Shown piece after piece: positions 25,023 through 35,982 of a stretch of DNA of 64,000 bases. Where the stretch lies: assembly GCA_016630905.1 (NCBI GenBank), contig WBMQ01000009.1:992001-1056000 (forward strand), given 5' to 3'. Within the stretch, counting starts at the first letter, position 1. Each line of letters starts with the position of its first letter. The position numbers and the translations under genes were made by a program. The notes under the pieces are model-generated. The model did no database searches. It had not been told where the DNA came from and worked only from the letters and a program-made list of their open reading frames with translations. The DNA is from Capillidium heterosporum (taxonomy: Eukaryota; Entomophthoromycota; Entomophthoromycetes; Entomophthorales; Capillidiaceae).

Positions 25023-25608
25023 ATGAATTCCAAATTGCTTACCTCCATCCTCATTGCCATCGTCGCCAGCCACCACATTGACTTGACCGGAAAAGTCGAG
25101 ACCAAGACTTTATCTCCCACTACTTACGTCAATTTAGGCCAATTTCAGCGCCATCAGTCTGAAAAGATAATTGAGGGACATCACCACGATCACCCCTACT
25201 ATCGTGACATGGCAGTTGATCCCATGTACTACACCATCCCCCGCCACCTATTTCAGCCGCCAGCTCACCAGAACTTTGCCCGTTATCTCTGATATCAACC
25301 TTGAACAGCATGTTAATCGTGGTTTCTTGTACCCTCATATTCAAGAGGACTTGGTCACCACTACCATACCTTCCTACCGTAAAGTTAAGGGTAAGCTTGA
25401 ATCTCCAGATGTCAACATTGCTATAGGCTCCCTTATCAACAAGAGCCAGGCTACTGCTGGTAAAAAGAGTTACCTTGATCGTCGTACTGATATTATTTAT
25501 GACCGCGGTAACCTCGATACCCTTGAAGCTGGTTCTCCTGATATCAATATCGCCGTTTCTCACCTTTCCAATCAGAATCAGGGACTTGTCTCCAAAAGTA
25601 GTAGATGA
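25023..25608 (+). CDS. His-rich secreted protein of unknown function, one-base frameshift
   Basis: The gene starts MNSKLLTSILIAIVASHH, a short signal peptide. A region with a histidine cluster follows (IIEGHHHDHPYYRD), then MYYTIP. After that the protein continues in a different frame: ATYFSRQLTRTLPVISDINL, then repeats of the type SPDVNIAIGSLINKSQ and SPDINIAVSHLSNQNQG, ending SSR and TGA. The broken copies at 600-1258 and 32428-32848 run through this point in one frame (YYIIPCRYFSRQ, YYTIPCHYFSHQ). This places an extra C in the run of five C at 25238-25242. There are no other stops in about 190 codons, so the frameshift is very recent or a sequencing error. Histidine clusters can bind metal, but nothing else supports a function. 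No homologue outside the window was recognised. Confidence 0.6.
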
Positions 25609-26160
25609 ATACTGCTTAGAGTTCTAGGATACCGAATAAATATACATCTATATTATCATTTTTATATTTATAATTTATAAAAGCTTGGTATTAAAGGATT
25701 TTTAACCAATGATAGATAGAAACTAAATGCATTTTAAAAGTTTTATAGGTAGATATCTATATCGGTAGATTGCCTTTCACCAAACTAATCATTTTACAAT
25801 GAAAGTTACTTTATCAATGGAAATATATATAGGAAACTATAGATTAAAATGCTAGTACAAGTTGATCTCTATTAATGCTATTTGGACCTATAGAACTTTA
25901 GCAGATAGTTTTATAAACTATATACAGGTAATAGCAGTTCTAGATATATTATATATTCCATCGCTCAATGATCTAAAAGTAAATTTCAGGCTTAGATTTT
26001 TTTATAAAAAGTCCTAAAAGACAATACAGAAATATATTCACAAATAATAAGTAGCTGTGTAAAGAGTAGTATATGTAGAAGCTATACAGTTTATAAAATT
26101 TAGCAAGCTAAATGTAAGCGTACACCAACTTGTTTTTTTGAATACAGTTACTATATTAGA
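25609..26160. other. AT-rich intergenic stretch
   Basis: No gene recognised. Confidence 0.4.
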
Positions 26161-26720
26161 TCGATTTAAAAAGCCAGTAGAAGACGCAATACTACTTCCA
26201 TATGCGAATGGTATTACTGACCATGCCTGTATTTCTAACTTACAAATAGAATAAAAGGTTTACTACAAGTACTCCAACATTCAAAAGGAAAATATCTCAA
26301 TCGATTTATAATGCACCTGCAGTCTCAATCCAGGACAAAACATTCGATTTACAGTTAATCCGAAGTTGTCGGGTTTATGCTTTACCCACTCTAGTGACTT
26401 GACGGAATAGGAAAATATCTACATTAGTTACCTGTTCTATTTACATATACTGTAAGCATCAAAACTTGGAAATCGTTAAGAATATGTATCCAAAGCATGT
26501 GTACGAAAATGTATTAGAAATAGGCAAACCAGTTTTTAATTCTAGTATCCCTAAGCCAACGATGCACCTTTACCAATTTCTTTATAGCTTCCACATATCA
26601 TTTCCATTTCAATATGCAGGTGCACATCGACATAGGCTCATATATCGACAACTAATACGAATTTACCTATCCCTTAACTCCATAACTGCTACAGTCGTCG
26701 CAAAATTCCAAAATATTTGA
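26161..26720 (+). pseudogene. Decayed coding sequence, possibly arrestin-like
   Basis: One frame reads GITDHACISNLQIE, a TAA, KVYYKYSNIQKENISIDL, a TAA, then CTCSLNPGQNIRFTVNPKLS and after a further TAG an aromatic stretch. The last 84 codons (26466-26720, including LEIGKPVFNSSIPKPTMHLY) are open in another frame. The order of a beta-strand-like block, an LxPGQxIxFxVxP motif and a further strand block resembles arrestin-fold proteins, but the match is weak. It is clearly not an intact gene. Confidence 0.3.
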
Positions 26721-27522
26721 TATATTGTCGGTCTAGCTCTTTCTACAAACCAAAGTAGTATTACAAATCTTTATATAAATCCAAATCTAACCACATATAG
26801 GCACTTTTGAATTTGAAATGCATTTGAAGTATCCAAGCTTTTATATCGACTAATTCGTTGGAAAGTCCCGTTAAATTCCCATACATATTAAATAGTTCCT
26901 ATATCTGTCAGTATGGTTTGGGCATAGTCATGTTTCTTTAAATCAGGCATTCACCCGTAACAATTTATTAAATAAAATGACCTACACTCAATCTCTCAAA
27001 CCCATCTAATCAGGGCAGGTTAAAGGCCAAGTCTACCTGAGCTGAGATCAATGGATAGGCGCCATCATCTGAGCCAGACTCTGGTTCACCCATAGCATTG
27101 ATGGTTAAGTTGAACTGGATCTTAGCACTTGAGCTCATGCTTTGGTATAGTCATGGTTAAATGTTTACCCGGTTAAATTTTCTTGATTGATGTTGGAAGT
27201 GATAGGTTACGTAGCCTGTTGTGAAAATATAGTAGCATATCTATCCTATTTTTGGAGATTATATATATATCAGATCCGATGCTTTCGATAGATGATTGTG
27301 ATTAAGCAAAAATAATCAGATAGCTAAAATGTAAAAACTACCAAAATTAAATATAGTGATCAACATAAAAATTTACTATATACTGTTAAAAAATTAAATT
27401 TGGAAAGAGGTGTTTTGGGATAAAAGAACATAGGGTATGAGTTAGAGGATGGGCTGCGATGGTAGGAGGTACTATATCTAAATAATGTAGGGTAAGAGTA
27501 TGATAAGTTACGGCAAGTCCTC
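26721..27522. other. Intergenic stretch with possible coding remnants
   Basis: Downstream of the indoleamine dioxygenase gene. Short protein-like patches near 26960-27160 could not be assigned to a frame or family. Confidence 0.3.
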
Positions 27523-29310
27523 CTAAACTTTGTTTGATACCGTCTCATCACGAACCTGCTTGAGGAAGGGGATCAAGTCAGTACCTCCAGTGCCCCTAAC
27601 AACATCATCCTCACCACCCAAGGTCTTGGCGATACCGTGGTCGGAGTGGCTCTTAGGGATAGATGGCAAGTTGACCTTAGATTTCAAAGCGGCAATTTTA
27701 CTGCCGGTAGTAGCAGTTCGCTCCAACTTGGCCATGCTAATGTCCTTAAATGAGCTCATGGATTTGAGATTTTGGAGATCCAAGGCAGGGCTCGATGAAC
27801 TTGGAGTAGGGACGCCAGAGGGAGCTTCACTGTTGTTACCGCTATTGGTTCTTGTGAGGCTAGGTTCGTTACCATCGTCACTGGAGAACGAGTTGGAGCG
27901 CGTGTCAACGGTAGGTTTGATCTTTGGAGATTGTACGAATTTCTTGTTGAACTGGGGTGGGATCCCGTTTTCGGCATCGCTGCCGATCGAGAAGCTGGTC
28001 ATGGAAGGGCCCTTCTTAGCGGGTAGTACGATGTACTTGGTGACGATTTGGATGTGAATATCCCTAAACTTCTTAAGAGCATCGATGCACTCGTTGTAGA
28101 TGGCTGCGCAGTCACCACCTACCTTCTCGACGAAAGGGTGCAAATTGGCAACTTTAGTCAGATCCTCTAGGAATTGGCGGTGCAGACCAGGCATGTGGGC
28201 ACGCATGCTGTAGAGGTAGGTCGTATGAGTATGCTTCTTGGATGGCAGACCCTGCTCCTTAAGTAATCGATCCTCCTCTTTGTACTGTTTCCATTCCTCG
28301 CTAGTAGGGTAGTGAGCAATACCGAGAGCGATATCGAAGGCTTGGATAAGCGCTGACTGCCCAGCACTTCCACCGGCGTACTTGCGATAGCAAGAAGGTG
28401 GGATAGGCTCCTCGAAACCTACATCGTCGACACCTTCATAAAGGAGACCGTAAGGGAGACCTGCCTCTTCCATATTTTCCCACCCAGCGAGGTAAGGTCG
28501 GATCTTCCAGTAGAATACGTAGGGGTCACAGCGTTCGTACATTTGCCTTAAAGTCGTGTTGATGTCCAACAAAGCGACCCGCAGTTTGAGCAAACTTTGG
28601 GCGACTCTGCATTTGTTGTTGTCACGGACTGCTTGGATGGATTCAATAATGGCTAGTAAGGCCTGGCCACCTAAAGCCTCGATAGCTACCGAGACTAGGT
28701 AGAACCACGATTCGTCGGTAGATCCGGTGAAGGTGAATTGGGTTGCAAGATTTCTGGATACAAAGTTAATAACTAGCAAATTAAACTTTTTTACGTTAAA
28801 GAAATGGGCTCGCTAGGGTCCATAAGCTTCCAATTCCATAGGATGGCCGAAGCATTAGTAATCACTGGATGAATTCCCAGGTAGGATGAAATTTTTGTAA
28901 AAGGAATCGAAAGGTTGGAAGGCAGAACCTAGTGAAAAAGTCAGTTGAAATATAGCAGTCCATCTCCTACCTGAGACACAGCTTCATTTTTGCCCCAGAC
29001 GTAGGAGTGGGATAGGAAGCAGAGGACAACGTAGGCACGTTGGTACTCCTTGAGGGTGGTAAGTTTATCGGTATCTAGCGTCGGTAGCTAAGTAAGATTA
29101 GTTTCAGCTTCGATAACTAAATGGTACTTTAGAGATACGCTTTCTGAACCGCCCCGAAAGTAATAAGGCGGTGACGTTGTCGAGGATTTCTTCCCACGGT
29201 TCGTAGTAGGAAGGTAACCTCTTCAGTGGAGGCGTACTGGGCAAGAAACCAGAGATCGGGTTGACGTCGTAGTCTTCGAGTTTGGGTATGGGGAGTTGGT
29301 CGTTAGCCAT
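27523..29310 (-). CDS. IDO: Indoleamine 2,3-dioxygenase
   Basis: Haem enzyme that opens the indole ring of tryptophan to give N-formylkynurenine, the first step of the kynurenine route to NAD. Four exons: complement(27523..28753, 28795..28928, 28971..29087, 29128..29310), 554 residues. Typical blocks: LSHSYVWGKNEA, VLPSNLSIPFTKISSYLGIH, a block containing FTGSTDESWFYLVSV, FYWKIRPYLAGW, GGSAGQSALIQAFDIALGI, MRAHMPGLHRQFLEDL, and FRDIHIQIVTKYIVLPA, whose His aligns with the haem-ligand His. After the catalytic domain (about residue 400) there is a polar Ser-rich tail of about 150 residues that smaller family members lack (human IDO1 is about 400 residues). The tail looks disordered, with possible phosphorylation sites. 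Stop is TAG. Confidence 0.93.
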
Positions 29311-32300
29311 GCTATAGTTTTGGCGATGAAATTTGTGATAGAAGTTAAAGTTGAGTGGAGTTTGGTAGCTTAGCTACTTGGTGCTATATTTTAGCTTTAC
29401 TGTGATTTAATAGTTTGAATTGAATGGAGTTGAGATTTGGGAAAGAGAACCCTCTATTTATATCGTAGAAAAAAGTTATTGGAATGGGCCGGTTTCCTAA
29501 CTTGGACTTTTATAAAAAAATAGGCTAAATACAATTTCATTTGCCAGAAGGCTAAACGAATTGATCCATCCAAGCTTAGTGATTTGGAATTTAGTTTATT
29601 ATCCTGCAAGCTTGCCCACCAGTCTCGGTACATAACTTGGAATGAGTTTTGGTAGGAAGATCGAATTCCTATATACGTGTACAAAGGGAACTTTCTCAGA
29701 CAAGGGAGCTATATTGGTACTCTATCCCCACGCCACGGGTCTACAATGTCCTACTTTATGTCAAGGATCTAGTAGTATTTGTGCTTTACTTTCAAATAGT
29801 AGCAGTACAAGACGGAATAGTTCTTTACTTGGCAATGATCTACGCACTCATATATGTGCTTTATCATAGTTTCTTATAGTGTAAATAAATATTCATGATT
29901 ATCATAGTAGTGATGCAAGATTCATATGAAACTTTATCTCAAATATATCTATTCGAAATTGGGTTTAATAACCAGAAATATAGAATTGAAAATGATAGCT
30001 ACTATACAGCTTTCTGGCAAATTAACATTGTGCCATATGTATAGATTTGAAAATTAGGTATATCCGATCGAAAAAGGAATTCAACATATAAACACTATAT
30101 CTATAAACAATTTTATCAAGTACTGAGCTCTTTAAACTTTCAATCGCAATTGTTTGTAGCAAAATAGACCTAGATAAGCATAGGCAATTACTACTACTTT
30201 AAGCAAGCACACCCATATAGCATCCAAACTTGTAAAATATCGAATAAATAGTAAAAGTGGCAAGTAGTGGAGATCACTAACAATTATGGTATATCGATAA
30301 TTTGTATTGCGATTATACACTTAGTCGGTATAGCAATCCTCTCAAGAAAGCTTGAAGTTATTAGCGGATACGAAATAATCAAACTCCGAGCTGATCTCAA
30401 TCTAGCACGGATGTTTTGTAGCTTTCGACGGACTACCCGACTACATTTGAAAATTTCAATATATTGGTAAACAAAAAGATAGTCTGTTTATAGGTGTTTT
30501 CATCGTACCTATTTAAATTTTGAAATCGTTTGTTTACTATGCTTATCAAAGCAAACATATCTCCAATAATCTAGATTTCCCAATCCAACGTATAGGAGAA
30601 TTATTCTTAAATCAGTTGCAATGCAGTTGGTTAGCTCAATTGTATTCTAAATTTACTAAGCATAAGTTTATATATATATTTCTAAGTGTAAGGTAAATTT
30701 ACAGTGAGCTGTAGCTACATACCTTTTCTTTTACAAGCCCCATATATCCTTGTATCGGGGTTCGATTTAGCGCTCCAATACTAATTTTTATTAGGTGTAT
30801 CATAAAAACCAAGTATAGCTCTTACTACTTGGCAAAAAAGCAACATAGTAACGCCATATATGTGATTTCAAATCATGAATAATACTTTTGCTTGAACCTC
30901 ACTAAATGTTGGTATCGTAGACCTGCGCTTAATATTGCTAAGAGCTGATATTTACTAATTTAGGTAAAGAGACTAATCGAGAATTGATAACCAAGTATCG
31001 GTGCCAAAAAAACTACTATTTACCCTATCTCAAGTATAGAGTAGTAAACTAAGAATAGGTATAAGATATCGAAGGCAAGCACTACTTTTAAATCAACTTA
31101 TAACTGTGATCTACAAGTCATTGATATAGTTTTAATCGTGAATACGCAATAGGTACAAGCCAAACTATAGTAAGTTTGGAGTGTAGATTTGCGAACAATC
31201 TTTATAATAGATACTGGACCTTTTTGGAAACAGAAGGTTCATTTCTAAGCAATTATGTAAACTCTATAGAACTGTGCCTATCTCAAATCAATAAGCATAT
31301 TTATGTATAGAAATTTGAATGTAGAGTACTCAATTTAACTTTAGCTCATAAGCTCCACACTAAAATTTGACAGGTCATCCTCAATTTCGATTCCACTACA
31401 ACAGGTAGCTAAATTGAGCCAAATCGCCGTTACATATATAAACTCACCATCGCAACATAAAATTCCCAAAACGACGTATCCCATTTCAATTCTATTTTAT
31501 GCCATACAAAACATGATCAAAAGGTCGGTATTTCTTTTGAATATAATTCGCTTTATTTAATAAATATTTGTAAGAGCCGATAAAAGTAACGTATCAATTA
31601 CGAAGGGACTTTTAAATTAAGAGCCGACATTTATCTTGTGATCGGCACAAGGACATGACCATCCAAATGGAGTATAAGGACAGTAGAAGTTGAAATGGGT
31701 TGATACGAGTGATCGACTAGCATTTATTGGGATCTCTTGAAAGTTTGCTCTAGGTAGGTAAAAGTGTAAGCTGGTTTAGGTTGTTTAGCTTCACCCAATT
31801 CAAAATAAGCATGACGCAAGCTGGTGGAAAAGTGGTGTGTTCTTAGCTTTGGCAAAAGGTGTCAGTTTGAAATGTAGGAGTAAGTGCCGAAACTTCAAAT
31901 TTTCTAGCAATGCAATTACATAAGCATCCCTGGACACTAGGTTCCTATTTTTTGGTTATATAGATATCTTTGATCATCCAAATATATGCTTCTATGAATA
32001 GAGGTATTATTATGACTAGGGGAAATCGTGGATATTAAACAGAAAATATAGGTGAGCTTAAAGCCGAAATGTATCATTTATGGCTTATAAACTTGCTAAT
32101 CAGAAAGTTACAAATCCAAATAACCATACAAAGACCGATCATAGTAAAACTTTGCTACATAACTGCTATTTATACGGGCTTCTATTGATCAAGCAACGAC
32201 AGCTTTGAAAGGCTCTATTTAATTAAAAGGGATTCATAAAGGTACAATGCCTACTCGAGAGCTTTAAAGATGAATTCTATTCTACAGAATATTGATCTTT

Positions 32301-32427
32301 AATCTCATAATCGCACCACCTATAAAAATCAATTGTAAAAAATGGCATACAAAGATGAATTTGATAACGTACTATATTCACTCGATCTCAAGAACTTTGA
32401 TGATACTCATTACTTTTGAAAGACTAA
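29311..32427. other. 3.1-kb gene-poor region
   Basis: AT-rich. Two overlapping open frames near 29642-29879 on the plus strand, one ending in a hydrophobic stretch, and one at 30267-30470 have no recognisable domain and were not called. No RNA gene or repeat was found. Confidence 0.4.
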
Positions 32428-32848
32428 CCCTTGGCTCTGATTAGAAAGCTTAGAAATGGGGATGATGTGAGAGATCCAAGCTTAGCTTTACTTCCTTGGT
32501 GGTAAGGTAGGTCAAAGATGAAGCCCTCATCACAACGGAGTAAGAGGCTTTGGAGGGCATTTCATTTGAAATTAATGTCGGAGAGGATAGGTAAAGTTCT
32601 AATAAACTGATGACTGAAGTAGTGACAAGGAATGGTATAGTATAGAGTTTCAACTACGACATCACGGTCATGGTAAAAGTGATGGTGGTGATGCTATTTG
32701 AAAACCTTGTTAACTTGATTATACTGGAACTGATTCAAGTTGATGTAGGTGCTTGGAGATAAAGTCTTGATTTCAACTTTACCAGCAGAGTCAAAACTGT
32801 GACTAGCAATGGTAGCGATAAGGGTGGAGGTATGAGTTTGAAATTCAT
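32428..32848 (-). pseudogene. Second broken copy of the His-rich secreted protein
   Basis: From an ATG at 32848 (MNFKL...) the minus strand changes frame within the signal peptide. It then reads HSFDSAGKVEIKTLSPSTYI, NLNQFQYNQVNKVFK, a TAG, HHHHHFYHDRD, LYYTIPCHYFSHQFIRTLPI, LSDINFK, then a TGA and decayed sequence. This aligns throughout with 25023-25608 and 600-1258. Here the histidine cluster has five consecutive His. The S-x-x-[IV]-N repeats at the C-terminal end are no longer readable. Confidence 0.6.
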
Positions 32849-33530
32849 TCTGTGATGTTCTTTTTCGATTTCCAGTTTATTATTATAGTAAAATTTGATT
32901 ATATTAACTTTCACATCTTAGCTATAAAATAATTTAATTTGATATATAGCAAAAAACTTACTAAAAATACTAAATTGATTAAATAGATAAGTTTTTTAAT
33001 GAGCTATAATAATGATAAATCTTAATGCATATCAAGTGTCTTATATTTCGAAGACTATGTAACCGATATGTAAGTAAGCAGTAGTTTAGTTGTCATATAT
33101 TAATATAAGATATGTTTTTGAATAACCATAGTAACTAAGCTAAATAAATTATTTATAACAGGTATACAAAATGGCGTCGTAGTATCGGTACTTTACAAGA
33201 CTTTCCAAAAATAATAGCTTCAGGGAATGATTATATCAAACAGATATACTTATTGAACAGATGATTGATTTCCAACAAAATTTGCATAAATTTTTAATAT
33301 GGGCTGGTAATCATTTCATTTTGTGCTTAATGTGTCAAAGTATCCAAGTTCAGTAAAGGTTAGAAAAGAGTAAAACTTTGAAGGTAGAAGTAGATTTATT
33401 ACTTGTTTACGATTTTCCAAATATTTGAAGTTGACAAGGGTATCTGTAATTATAATGGAGATGTATACAATGAATTTAGCTGGACTTAGATTCCTTTCTG
33501 CTGACTTAATATTGGATTGCACTAGTGGAA
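32849..33530. other. AT-rich intergenic stretch
   Basis: No gene recognised; a 68-codon open frame on the minus strand (33316-33522) has no supporting feature. Confidence 0.4.
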
Positions 33531-33910
33531 ACTGGGATAAAAATTGAGATTGTGCGAGTAGAAACTAAGATCAGAATCAAGCTCGCTTATTTTAAAGTTG
33601 CAAAGATGTAGGTGATGGATTTCTACGTACCTGGCTTTGAGGTATCAAAGCTTCAAATAGTAAAGTTTGATGTCGCAAACTTAAAGATGGATATTCTCTC
33701 TGATGATCACTCCTAGCGCGTCTACAATTACTATGTTTCAATCAATTATATAACCTTTGTTGTAATTGTAGGGAAAACTACCTGGAGTATGCTTCCATTC
33801 AGATTGAGCAACTGCAATAAAAGTATTCTGATGGACAGTTGTGTAGATCGGATCGAGGCAAGTGGAATAGTTCCGAGATGTCCTTTTACAATAAGCGTAG
33901 ATCTTTTTAA
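33531..33910 (+). pseudogene. Relic coding sequence with in-frame TAG codons, not recognised
   Basis: One frame reads IEIVRVETKIRIKLAYFKVA, a TAG at 33609, VMDFYVPGFEVSKLQIVKFD, MDILSDDHS, a TAG at 33714, then RVYNYY. After a frame change near 33735-33770 it continues ENYLEYASIQIEQLQ, a TAA at 33818, KYSDGQLCRSDRGKWNSSEM and a terminal TAA. Composition and residue order are those of a real protein, but no family was recognised. Confidence 0.35.
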
Positions 33911-35930
33911 ATAAAGCCTATATACAATTGGAGATACGGCTGGTAATTGAGCTTAGAGGTAAGTTTGGAAGCATATACTAAGTACCAAACCCCTACCTTT
34001 TGGAAGCTTCGCTGACATCTAGACCTGGGAACCGTGGTGCTGGATCATTGGTACTAGTTTGAAAGTAGCAGTGGCAAATGGTGAACGCTACAAAGGTATC
34101 TAATACAACCCAAATTCTTATATTCATTTTGAAATTTTTTTATTTGAGTAAGCCATCTTTTAAACTAGTATTGATCCTATTTTTAAGTATACGTCTTTCA
34201 GCTTTTCATTTCAATTTTTGAAATAGATCTTGGGCTAAACTTGATATGTTACGAATAAATAAATTTTTCACAAATAGTAGAGACCTACATACTTTAGTTC
34301 CAGCACCTATCTAAAATATATATATATTATATTGAAGCGCTTGAAAACTGGATGTTTGCAAAATGCTATATTATATATGAAAACATTTGATAATTTTGCA
34401 TTTAAATGAGGTCTATAATATACAGACCTAATTGAAATAGCAATTGAAGTATCTGGTTATCAACTAGCCAGGTTGAACTAATAAACTCAAGTTCCCCTGC
34501 CCATTTACCAAAAGGATGTGGGTACTTGACAAGGATATCCCACCCCCATTTCAAACATGTAGTTTTGCTAGTAGCCTATTAGTCTTTTTTAGTATTTTAG
34601 AATGGATATAAATATTTATTTTAGTTGCACAGACTGTGTTTGGACATAGGATGTGAGATATAATTCGTTTATTTTTAATTTTGACAATACATGTCATTTA
34701 ACTGCCATAGTTTCCAGTGTCGTAAAGCGTACAAGTATTCAGATTTTACTTGTTATAGTCAATACTAGCTAAATCAAATACCTTTGATATAAATAATCAG
34801 GTTTACTACAATAAAAAATAATGTATACATAAGGAAAATATATACATTCAAATTTATACATAGGTAATCAAAAACGAATTTCATAAATATCCTAGGCTTT
34901 TGTTGCTCTTGGTTGCCCAATTCGTTCTTTTTACTATCGCTACCCATAATCTCATTATCGATTCATCCAAAAGTACACAAGGTGTATAATGAAGCAAATA
35001 AAATAATTTTTATAGATAAATGACTGTATATGCGGAAATCAAATTTGTTCGAATTTAATTCAATAAACTCTTGAAAATTTATCGGCAAGTACATTTAAAT
35101 AACTTCAGCATTACTTACCAATCGAATTCAAAACACAAAATTTGATAAAATTTGAATTAAAGTGGATCATATTTTTATATTTACTATATTTTTCTGAATT
35201 ATATCTAAAGCTTTATCAAAATTTACTCATAAAACCGTATATTTAATCAAAAACAAAAAACCATCAAGCTTTAGTAGGCTTCTACCTCCTTTCAAATTGA
35301 TCTCATAGATATTTAATTTAACTTGGTTAGTTAAATCCTGTCATCATCTACTTTTAGCTTATATATATTAGTTTAGCCTTTTATAGGAAGCTAAGATTTA
35401 AAATTTTCAAATTGAAGTGTCAAACACTTAGAAATTAGCACGTCTCATTACGTTTATTATCAACTAAATCCTTCAATATCACCGTTATCTAATTAGAATA
35501 TATAGGCTAGTTCGACCAATATATATTGTTTTAACTGAATAGGAAATTTACAATTTGTTGTCCCTATTTTTACCAATTCCTATATATACGAATTTAGTAA
35601 AAAATTAGATAGCACCATATAGAAATAAAGCAATTTACAATTTCATGATTTATGTTGGGAGGAAATATCAGCTACAATCGCTCGTAATGGATTATAACTT
35701 TTAAGGAGCAATGGTGTACATTAGCTCAACCATCGGCTTTAGTTTCTCAATTTTGGATTCGAACTCATTAACCACACCATTTCTTTATCTCGTTAATAAC
35801 TACTTACCCATTTCTTTCTAACATGATTACTTTGGGTATTCAAATACTCCACTTCAAAAGGGTAAAGTGCTCTTTGTTGTAGGAACTTTTTATTTCAACA
35901 TATGGTGTCGAAACAACATAAATATAAGTA
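33911..35930. other. 2-kb AT-rich region upstream of the left repeat arm
   Basis: No gene was found. The right part should carry distal promoter sequence of the left GH81 copy, and it is unrelated to the sequence at the same position beyond the right arm. Confidence 0.4.
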
Positions 35931-35934
35931 AAAC

Positions 35935-35942
35935 TATAAATA
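35935..35942 (+). promoter_or_regulatory. TATA box of the left GH81 gene
   Basis: TATAAATA, 48 bases before the ATG. It sits at the very edge of the repeated arm, so everything upstream differs between the two GH81 copies. Confidence 0.55.
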
Positions 35943-35982
35943 GTAAACAAACTTCAACCAAGCATTTAAAAATATAAGAAAG

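Noticed and set aside
29642-29879. Two overlapping open frames, one ending in a hydrophobic stretch
   Set aside because: Both frames open at once without any recognisable feature; likely chance.
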